In this document: positions 55,691 through 64,000 of the stretch, one piece after another
Numbering within the stretch: the first letter of the stretch is position 1
How the letters are laid out: each line of letters starts with the position of its first letter
Origin: Epiperipatus broadwayi
Lineage: Eukaryota > Onychophora > Udeonychophora > Euonychophora > Peripatidae
Length of the DNA: 64,000 bases
Assembly: GCA_028023455.1 (NCBI GenBank)
Contig: JAQFVV010006310.1
Coordinates: 872,001 to 936,000 of the forward strand
Direction of reading: 5' to 3'
Program-made: the position numbers and the translations under genes
Notes under the pieces: generated by a model
Databases searched by the model: none
Told to the model about the DNA's origin: nothing
Seen by the model: the letters and a program-made list of their open reading frames with translations, nothing else

Positions 55691-56260
55691 TAAAGCCCAC
55701 TTTTACTGCCTCAAGCTTCTAAATTAGTGAGTCAATATAAATTGTAAATAATAACAATGCTATAGGGAAACCTTGTGAAGTATTTCTAGTTAGCATAAAT
55801 GAAAGTATATATGATATTTTTGTTAAGATAGGATGCTTGTGTATATTGTATAAGTTACAACTCTGAAAAAAAAACTGTTGAACAGTTGAGCATTGGTATT
55901 TCGGAATAATAAAAATATTATATTTGTATTGTGTAAGGTGCATTAAAAAATCTCTGATGTTTGTCTTCTATTAGTATTAATATAGTTTTTTTTAGTAATT
56001 TTTAACAGCTGATTTAAGATATCTATTGCAGAACTGGCAGCTGATCGATACACAAGTAAACCCAGATTGATGAAGTCAAAAGTAGGCTTGAAATAAATTT
56101 GTTCAGCAATAGAAACAAGCTTCTGCTGTTCTATGTATATTTATTTTCATATTCTATGAACTGTTTTGGGCTTGAAATAAATTTGTTCAGCAATAGAAAC
56201 AAGCTGCTGCTGTTCTATGTATATTTTCATATTCTATGAACTGTTTTGGGTTATTTAACT
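55690..56260 (-). pseudogene. LINE reverse-transcriptase fragment (CR1/Jockey-like)
   Basis: The minus-strand frame at 55719-55943 ends NTSQGFPIALLLFTIYIDSL, the V-P-Q-G-S-x-L-S-P-x-L-F-x-x-Y-I-N-D-L block of CR1/L2/Jockey-type RTs. Upstream pieces read RSAASSAIDILNQLL (the R-S-A...A-I block) and ILIEDKHQRFF (near motif A). The Val-Pro of the first block is altered and frames are broken. This is a third LINE type in the window, distinct from RTE and the L1/Tx1-like copy. Confidence 0.65.
56084..56250. repeat. 85-bp tandem duplication in the LINE fragment
   Basis: GGCTTGAAATAAATTTGTTC...CTGTTTTGG occurs twice in direct succession with an offset of 85 bp. The second copy lacks a few bases (TATTTA). 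The duplication lies within or just upstream of the RT remnant and disrupts its frame. Confidence 0.85.
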
Positions 56261-56860
56261 CTACGACATGAATAATAGTCTGAAAAATATTAGTTTGATG
56301 ACTGTTTTCAATAAGATGGGAGTAAATATGTTTTTGATTTAGGTTCTACTAGTATTTAAGATGTGATTTCATATGAGGAAAGTTGTAAGGTAAATGCGCT
56401 TTTTAAGCGAAATACTGTCTTATGTTTATAGTGCACTAAAGAAGTAATATATAAGCAATTGCCAATAAAATTATTTAGTTTATATAAAGATTTTTGAATC
56501 ATGTTAGACATCAGTATGATATCTGATCTTAGCAATGGCAACATTGGATGCAGAATAAGAGATTAATAAAAATTAACTGAAGCAAACTGTTGTATTTATG
56601 GCTATTTTAGCAATTGTATATTAACGGTATCATTATATCTCTACTATTATCTGATTGCATAATTCTGCTATTTCTTTATATATTTGCAATGTCTTTTGTT
56701 CAGATATTCCTCTCTAAGCTCTCTATGAACACATTGTTATAATTTAAATTTAAAAAATCATTAATCTATTCCTTTACTGTTATGAAATCAGTTTTTCAAC
56801 TTCAGCCAGATTATAAATCATGATCACCTTTGTATTTTCTGTCTTTTAAATATCTCCAGA
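56261..56860. other. AT-rich non-coding DNA
   Basis: No supported feature; possibly more of the decayed LINE on the minus strand. Confidence 0.35.
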
Positions 56861-56864
56861 TTTT

Positions 56865-57584
56865 CAATTATTGAGAAGATATTTATTTTATATAGCGCTA
56901 TGTTGTATAAACTGTAATATTAATAATTAGCCATTAAGCTAATGCATATGCGCTTTGTGGATTTTAACTATAAAATGAATACTTTCACTTTCCAAACACA
57001 AGATAAAGTCTTTGTGAAAAAATAGAATGAATTATCTATCTTTTTAACCATCTTCATGCTCTCATTTCCAAACGCTTAAGATTTGTCCATGCATAAATGC
57101 TTGGGTCGAAAAGATAGATGATTCATTCTATCTTTTCACAAAGACTTTATCTTGTGTTTGGGAAGTGAAAGTATTCATTTATAATTAAAATAAACAAAGC
57201 GCATGTGCATTAGATTAATGGCTAATTATTAATATTACAGTTTATACAACATAGCGCTATATAAAATAAATATTTTATTTACATATGTTTAATTTCAAAT
57301 AAGAATGATGTATCATAAATTCTAGAAAATTTTGCAAGCATCATTCATTCAGGCATAGTAAAAGTAATTTAAAGTGATCACTTAACATCTTCACGCCCTC
57401 ATTTCCAAACGCTTAAGATTTGCCCATATATAAACGCTTGGGTCGAAAAGATAGATGATTCATTCTATCTTTTCATGGAGACTTTATCTTGTATTTGGAA
57501 AGTGAGAGTATTCATTTATAGTTAAAATCCACAAAGCGCTCATTAGCTTAATGGCTAATTATTAATATTACAATTATTGAGAAG
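56865..57584. mobile_element. Large palindromic miniature element with an extra arm
   Basis: The left arm (56879-57050; words TATAGCGCTATGTTGTATAA, AATTAGCCATTAAGCTAATG, ACACAAGATAAAGTCTTTGT) is matched in inverted order by 57103-57274. A spacer of about 55 bp (CCAAACGCTTAAGATTTG) lies between them. A second copy of spacer plus right arm follows at 57387-57576. The whole block is bounded by identical 14-bp direct repeats CAATTATTGAGAAG (56865-56878 and 57571-57584). No protein is encoded. Consistent with a foldback-type DNA element. Confidence 0.8.
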
Positions 57585-57589
57585 GTTTA

Positions 57590-59265
57590 GATTTATTTTG
57601 GTCAATATTTTTTTAGTTTTTTTTATGACTAATTGATCTGCCACCATTGAAACACTTGGATGCTATTTTTTTTATACCAATAATATCTTGTTTTCCCTGC
57701 ATATTGTCATCCACAATGAAATGTTGGACAAATTCAGTTTAATATAATGAATGCTGCTATTTGACAGTGATTTGCTTAGTTTCTTTCAAAAAAAATTGTG
57801 CCCATACAAAATGTATTTATTTATTTTTTGAACTTATGTATTTCACTATTTTAATAGATCAATTTATTTACAATATTAACCTTATTGATCATTTCTTTAT
57901 AAATGGTAATGGAGATATTCTATTCATGTTTGACTCATCTATAATTAATCTGAAGAACATATATATCCTGAGAAATAATAAAATATGCACTGATAATTTA
58001 TTTTGCCACCATCAGATATCTATAATGTTGTAATTTACAATGTTTATTTGCTATATAATGTGAAAAATCACTACTCATTGTCAAAATAATTACTTATTTG
58101 CAGTCAAATGTCTACATCACGTACTATTTTAAAAATATACATATTACTATTTTGGGAAATCTTTTTTTTTTTATGTTTGCTTTTTACCCATCTATGGTAC
58201 TGAATTGATCCTGGCTATCATTTTGACTTCTATGGTACTGAATTGATTCTGGCTATCATGTTGACTTCAACTTAAATCATAAGTGTTTACAATCACTTCA
58301 CTGTATTTTTTTATTATATGTATTTTAAAAAAACATAACTCATCTATAATTTTTGCATAGATATGATCAACAATTCTTTTGTCATCACTTAATTCTCCTT
58401 GTGTTATTTTTAATATTTTGTGACTTTTCATCCAATAACATTTTAAAAAAACCTTAAAAGTATTTGTTATTGCAGTTGTTAGAACTTTGTAATCAATATA
58501 TTTAAAAGCAAAAGTTCTACATCTCAAGAAGAAAACAAAAATGAATTATGGATTAAAAAAGTAAAAGAAATTCAGACATTTATTGGTTGTGGTTATTTAA
58601 AATCTTTTTTGATACATTGGAATTAATATATAGAGATAAAAATTGGTATTATAATACACTTAAATCCCTTGATGAATAATGGAATAGCTTATTGCTCAGA
58701 AAATTATAATAAATTCAAACATAAGAAATAATAAAACTGGATCACAATTCTTAAATTTTGAACTTCAGATCTATCTACCACTGCACTAAATCTCATATAA
58801 TGTTAATGATATGCATATATATTTGCATATTGAATTGAATATAATCAGCATTGTTACTGTTTAAAAATATAATTTGAATGAATTAGGCTATTCTATGATA
58901 GTATGATCATTATAAATAGGATTTAAAAGCAAATGATATTTTACTATGTGGTTATTTATTTGAAATTAGATTTTTTTTTAGATTCTAAAGTTCATATATA
59001 TATATATCTTAAATTAAAAGTGTTTGTGCACATCCAGTATAGAATTACATATTGAATTCATTTTAAATAATAGGGGGAAATGTATATTATATATCATTAT
59101 ATATTAAGAAAACCAGAAACCTAGGTAACATCATACTTTGCAAATAAACAAACTTTCTGTAACAATTGATATCAATATTAAAAATTTTATAGTTTCAAAA
59201 ATTAAAGCCAACTAAAAAGTAATTAGCACATTATAATATTATAACATTTGGATTTACAAATTTCA
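57590..59265. other. AT-rich non-coding DNA
   Basis: No gene is supported. The 90-codon plus frame at 57761-58033 and the 86-codon minus frame at 58267-58527 have no recognisable domain. Confidence 0.4.
58191..58267. repeat. Two-unit tandem repeat, 38 bp
   Basis: TCTATGGTACTGAATTGAT, CTGGCTATCAT and TTGACT occur twice in succession with one or two changes. Confidence 0.9.
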
Positions 59266-59269
59266 ATTT

Positions 59270-59850
59270 TTCTTCTGACAATTTTGACACCAACTACTTC
59301 AGACAAATACATTAAAGATTATTCCTATTCATTTATTAAAATAATAATTACCTGTTGTTTAGATATAAATTTTTAATATTAATGTATCTGCTTTTTAATT
59401 AAACAAAAATATATGGAATGACTCAATTTTATCTCTTTTCATCCTTGTGTAATATTTTTTTAGATATACTTAAAACTTCCACTTACCATACATTCTTGAA
59501 ACATATAAACAAAAATATCTGAAAATAATAACTCTCAAAATGAATTTCATTGTAAACCTGTTGGGCATGTCACAATCTTTTATAGATGTTTTCATCATTT
59601 ACTCATTATTTATAACTATTATTATATTATAGTTTGATTTACAATTGCCAAATTCTCTGCATTTACAATTTTGACATTAACCACTTCTGATAAATATATT
59701 AATAGTTATTAATTATTATTTAGTAAACTAGAGATTACCTAGCTGAAATATCAACTTTGACTCTATCCACCTTAGATAAATACATTAATAATTATTATTG
59801 ATCATTTATTAGGCTAGAGATCATATCACTTCTAGCCCAGATATAAATTT
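59270..59850 (+). repeat. Dispersed repeat family A, three copies
   Basis: Three direct copies of the family core (59270-59345, 59630-59725, 59745-59850), each with TTTGACA-CCA-C-ACTT, then ATAAATACATTAA, ATTATT and TTATTAGGCTAGAGAT or close variants. The intervening 59460-59600 resembles 7921-8060, including a decayed ribozyme-like region, so copies 1 and 2 may bound one composite unit. Confidence 0.6.
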
Positions 59851-60470
59851 TAAATCCATTTAAAGATTATATTTCAGCCTTTTAATTAAATCATAAATGG
59901 CATGGAATTTCCAGGTGTAATATCCTTAGATATAAGTTAAATGTTTCAAGATTGTGATAGAATGAACTTTTATATAATAATACATAAATTCGATTTTTTA
60001 TTGATTGCAAAATTAATCAAATTTTTCTCAGACTTGCTAATTTTAATATCATTAAAAAAAATTTTTTTTAATGATTTTTTTTAAAAAAAAAAAAAAGGAT
60101 GTTGTTGTTTTAAAAAGTATATTTTAATGAATTCCTGCAGTGAAAGCCACTCAGATACAGAGATGGCAAATATGTTAATCTTTGCTATTTATTTTTTTAG
60201 AATTTCTCTTACATCTATCTGCTATTGGTGGGAGGGAGGGGTGGCAATAAAGGCTCACAAAATCTTACTCATCATTCCATGCTAAAGTTTGTCTGTGGAA
60301 TTATTTTTTTTTGAATGCCAATAGAAAAATTCACCATCTCTTTTCATATATAAAAAAATAATTTTAAAGTTTTAAAGATCATTGGATCATAAAATAATAT
60401 CTATTAGTATTAAACAGATGTAAATACATTCTATAATTAATTAGTTATTATGTTCTTTCTATTTGCAAAG
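59851..60470. other. AT-rich non-coding DNA
   Basis: No gene. At 60230-60241 GGG-A-GGG-A-GGGG gives three G runs, one short of a full quadruplex motif. A and T homopolymers of 12 or more occur near 60055-60100. Confidence 0.4.
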
Positions 60471-60479
60471 ACTATAAAC

Positions 60480-60948
60480 CAGGGGTGCCCAACAAGTCGA
60501 TCGTGATCCACCGGGTCGATCGCAAAGCCATTTTTGGTCGATCGCAAGGCCCAATCTGGCAATAGCTGTCGGGTAACGAACGAAACAAATTAAGTCAAGA
60601 TTTTCAAGTTTTTTTATTTTGGTTTTTGTTCTAAATTTTTTTTCAATTCTAGATAGGTGAAATCCACTATGCCGTATCATTTTTGAAAATAATATTTTTA
60701 ATCTTGATTTAATGTAGCTAATTGAATTAATAAATATTGTTATTAATTGCACATGTTGTTTTAATTCCCCCCCCCCTCCGACGTGAGTTTTTTGGCCCGT
60801 TAAATAATTATTTTTTACTAGGTAGATATATAAAAATAGTATGTATTTCACACCTCCCTCCACTTAGACTACGCCTATGACAAGTAGATCACAACACATT
60901 TTTAAAATAAAAAGTAGATCTTATGAACACAAAAGTTGACCACCCCTG
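60480..60948. mobile_element. hAT-type miniature element with perfect 8-bp duplication
   Basis: The left end is CAGGGGTGCCCAAC and the right end is GTTGACCACCCCTG (reverse complement CAGGGGTGGTCAAC). Both sides carry identical CTATAAAC (60472-60479 and 60949-60956). The subterminal part is rich in GTCGATCG words. The interior has an eleven-base C-rich run near 60766. The 134-codon minus frame crossing the left half (60459-60863) starts and ends in non-coding parts of the element and is not a gene. Confidence 0.92.
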
Positions 60949-60956
60949 CTATAAAC

Positions 60957-62334
60957 GAAAGTAAAAATTAATAACTTCATATTCTATCTTGGAAACTTTT
61001 ATTGAGCCTCCTAATAGATAACCACCTGCTAAACATAAATTTGTACAAGATATGATTAATTACATTTTTAGATACAGGTATCCTAATTTAGCTTCCCTCC
61101 TCCCTCCCTCCCTACCAAAAAATAAATTAATAGTGGCAGAAGTGAGTTAGTTCATAAAAGTGAAAATATAGACACCTGTTCTTTTATTTCTGTTTTTGCT
61201 AACAAATGTATGTTTTTAAAAATTCAGGTATTGATATATAGATATAAAATATTTGGATTTTTTTTTGTTGTAAAATTTAATATATTTGCACTACTGACAA
61301 ATCTAATAGGACAACTTTTATTAATCTTAAATTTTATGTAGAAACTTTTATTAATCTTAATGTGATCTGCTCTTTGTGATCAAGGCAAAAAAAAAAAAAG
61401 ACGAGAAACTTTCCAGTTTTTGTTTTACTGTTTTTATTTTTAACTTGTTTATCACTTACTATGTTCTTTAACTCAATCAGAAATCCATTCTTTGGTGAAT
61501 TTAATAAATAGTATTAGCAGAACTCTATATTATTCCATTAGATTATTTACATTATTCTCTTTATGTTTACTCCTTATGTCATTTGTAAAAAAAAAAAAAA
61601 ACGTTTCTGTGGATAAAGTGGAAAAAAATAAATAAAAATAGTAATCACACTCATGTCCCATCAGACATCTTTACAGCTATTTATACCTTAATTTTACTAA
61701 CAATATAGTAGATATTACACTTTGCTTTAATAATAAAATTAAAGATTTTCTACATTATATTCAATCATAAAGTCTTTTTTTTCTTCTTTTATTCCTTTGT
61801 AAATATATGTAATCAATATATAATTTTATGTTTCAGTATTGCATATTCTCTGTAACATGTTGTTAATGTAATATTATTTATGTATTTATGTTTATTTTGT
61901 AAATTAATAATATTTTATGCAATTGGTATTTTTTTTTTTGTATTAATAAAAATTATTTTAATATTAATCTTAGCTTCTGATATAGAACAGAATTTAGATG
62001 CAAGTTAATTAAAATAGCTGTGGGATCTGATCAAAATGGATTTGTGTAACATTAAAATATTAATGTAAGAAAACAGTACCAACACAAATCAATGACAAAT
62101 AGAAAAATGGAAAAAAAAAATCAACTTATTCTTTTATGTATACAATGCAATAATAAATAGTAGTAATATAAAAAAATTTACACATTCTTCTATGCATACA
62201 ATACAATGCAATATAATATTCTAAAATAGCTGCAATTTTGATTGTCTAACAGTTTCTCAGAGCTGTAAATTCACAATACATACAAATACCATCTTTATAA
62301 CAAAAATTATTTTACATATAAAACATTATCTACA
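60957..62334. other. AT-rich non-coding DNA
   Basis: No gene is supported. One C-rich quadruplex motif is listed separately. Poly-A runs of 13 or more lie near 61387 and 61587. Confidence 0.45.
61095..61112 (-). other. Potential G-quadruplex (minus strand)
   Basis: CCC-T-CC-T-CCC-T-CCC-T-CCC on the plus strand gives four runs of three G on the minus strand with short loops. Confidence 0.7.
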
Positions 62335-64000
62335 CATCATCATCATCAAACATTATCAATCCACTGCAGGATGAAGGTCTCTCCAAGTTTAATCCATCTT
62401 CTCCGATCTTTAGCTTCTCTTCTCCACAACACCCCTGCACATTTTCTTATTTCATCCATCCATTTCACATGTGGTCTCTTTCTGGGTCTTTTACAATCTC
62501 TTGGAATCCAGTTTAAAATTTCAATTGTCCATCTATTATCATCTCTTCTAGCAATATGTCCAGCCCAACTCCATTTCAATCTTTTAATTTTTTCAATAAG
62601 GTCAGTAACACCTGTTTGTTGTCTTACCCATACATTGTGTTTTCGATCTCTTCTTGTTACTCCCAACATACATCTCTCCATACTCCTTTGAGTGGTCTGA
62701 AGTCTCTGTATTGCTCTTCTATTAAGTGTCCAAGTCTCAGATCCATAAGTAAGAACTGGTAAAACACATTTGTTAAAAACCATCCTTTTCAAACACATAG
62801 GCATATTTCCTTTTAGTATCAAGTTATTTCTACCAAAAGCACTCCAACCAAGTTTAATTCTATGATTAATTTCCTCCATTATGTTTCCATCTGTATTAAT
62901 AATCTGACCAAGGTATTTGTAACTGTTAACTTCTTCTAATTCTTCATAATCAATCTTTATTTTCATATTTTGAGCAAATCGATTAAACATTACTTTAGTC
63001 TTTTTAACATTTATCTTTAGTCCTACTTTTCTACTTCCATCTGCTAACTCCTGCAACATTTCCTGCAGCTCTGAAGCATTATTTGCAAAAACAACTACAT
63101 CATCTGCGAAATCTAAATGACTTAAATACTCTCCATTTACTTTCACTCCTTTAGTTTCCCATTTTAATCCACAAAATACTTTTTGCAGCACTGCTGTAAA
63201 GAGTTTTGGAGATATGGAGTCACCTTGTCTTACACCTTTCTCAATGTTGATTTTCCCAGTATCATTATGTAATCTAATTGTTGCTGTTGCATTTTTATAA
63301 ATATTCTTTAAAATATGACAATATCCTGGATCTATACCTTGATGATCCAATGCTTTAATCACTGAAGAAATGTGTATAGAATCGAATGCCCTTTCATAAT
63401 CTACAAATCCAAAACATAATGACAACTCATATTCCTTTGTCCTTTCTATGACTTCTCTCAATACCTGGATATGATCTATTGTACTAAAACCACTTTTAAA
63501 TCCAGCTTGTTCTCTTGGTTGGTGGAAATCCAAAGTTCTCTGTAGACGAGTTGTAATTATCTTGGTAAAAATTTTATATAAAACTGATAAAAGGCTGATA
63601 GGTCTGTAATTTCTAATATCTTCTTTATCACCTTTTTTAAATATTAATATTATTACTGCATTCTTCCAATCTTCCGGTACATCTTTATCATTTAGATTTG
63701 GTATATAACTTTGCTAAAATTGTTTCTATTTCTTCACCTGCTTCTTTTAATATATCAATTATAATTCCATCATTTCCTGGAGCCTTTCCTTTCTTCATAC
63801 ACTTAATTGCATGTCTCACTTCTTCATTTAAAATTCTGGGCAATTCGGAAGATGTAATAAATATAGGAGGTACTTGTTCTTTATTACTATATAATTCTTG
63901 ATAAAAATCTTCTACCAATTTCATGATGTCATCTCTCTTTTTAGTAATAATTCCATCTTTTTTTCTTATTGCAGATATAAATTTCCTACCAATACCAAAA
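62335..64000 (-). mobile_element. RTE retrotransposon, 3' part, relatively young, cut by window edge
   Basis: Ends at its 3' side in a short tandem tail (CATCATCATCATCA on the plus strand, TGATGATG on the coding strand), the usual RTE ending in place of poly-A. The coding part runs off the right edge of the window. It is by far the best-preserved retroelement here and served as the yardstick for the three decayed RTE copies at 10.3-26.4, 50.2 and 52.4 kb. Confidence 0.92.
62346..64000 (-). pseudogene. RTE reverse transcriptase ORF with one frameshift
   Basis: An open stretch of at least 395 codons ends at 62346. Motifs from the residue marked 63533: FGFVDYERAFDSI (43-53, motif A Asp), GVRQGDSISPKLF (100-112), FADDVVVFA (142-150, catalytic F-A-D-D), NSYKYLGQII (203-212), YGSETWTLNRR (263-273) and WSWAGHIARR (321-330). 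The frame is open upstream of 63533 as well (RPISLLSVLYKIF, ILIFKKGDKEDIRNY), so TTG at 63533 is not a start. Near 63691-63703 about two bases are missing, shifting the frame. Beyond that point MKKGKAPGNDGI and FYQELYSNKEQVP continue the RT. Its AP endonuclease would lie outside the window. One defect only, so the copy is recent but probably inactive. Confidence 0.9.

Noticed and set aside
57761-58033. 90-codon plus-strand frame
   Set aside because: Composition is almost entirely I, F, L, N and K from AT-rich DNA with no motif or splice context.
60459-60863. 134-codon minus-strand frame, longest apart from the RTE
   Set aside because: It crosses the left end of a hAT miniature element and a poly-C tract; there is no transposase motif and its end lies in flanking DNA.

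Overview
The window is AT-rich animal DNA (very long A/T runs, no compact operons, no long host reading frame). Its transposon types are Penelope-like, RTE and L1/Tx1-like retroelements, hAT miniature elements and hammerhead-ribozyme repeats. Together these point to an invertebrate metazoan. I cannot fix the phylum; a chelicerate-like or other large-genome invertebrate is only a guess. I find no confident host protein-coding gene, rRNA or tRNA. Two short exon-like segments (about 6.5 kb and 23.5 kb) are flagged as weak candidates.

Layout. 0.5-2 kb: two hAT miniature elements, with a decayed ribozyme repeat between them. 2-10.3 kb: mostly AT-rich non-coding DNA, a possible first exon at 6.5 kb and a decayed ribozyme repeat at 8 kb. 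10.3-26.4 kb: a nested transposon cluster. One RTE retrotransposon on the minus strand is split into three collinear pieces (3' end at 10.3-11.5, middle at 20.2-20.85, endonuclease at 25.5-26.4). The first break holds a head-to-head pair of Penelope-like elements, and the second holds a decayed L1/Tx1-like LINE. The Penelope pair is itself hit by a 2.2-kb element with TGTAACGA ends, a hAT element carrying a BED-finger-like remnant, and an inverted ribozyme repeat. 26.4-50 kb: AT-rich DNA with scattered repeats, including a 449-bp-period repeat at 36.8-37.4 kb that carries a near-perfect type I hammerhead ribozyme. 50-57.6 kb: a second split RTE copy, a four-unit array of about 450-bp repeats each carrying a hammerhead core, a LINE reverse-transcriptase fragment and a large palindromic miniature element. 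58-64 kb: dispersed repeats, another hAT miniature element with a perfect 8-bp target duplication, and the 3' part of a relatively young RTE copy running off the window edge.

How the parts may work together. The hammerhead-bearing repeats have the architecture described for animal retrozymes: small non-coding units, tandem copies and a type I hammerhead with a minimal stem III. Penelope-like elements are known to carry hammerhead motifs and are suspected to mobilise such units. This window holds both partners: Penelope copies whose ends keep a hammerhead-like stem II and GAAA, and at least two distinct families of hammerhead repeats. None of the Penelope copies here is intact, so any present mobilisation would need a copy elsewhere in the genome.
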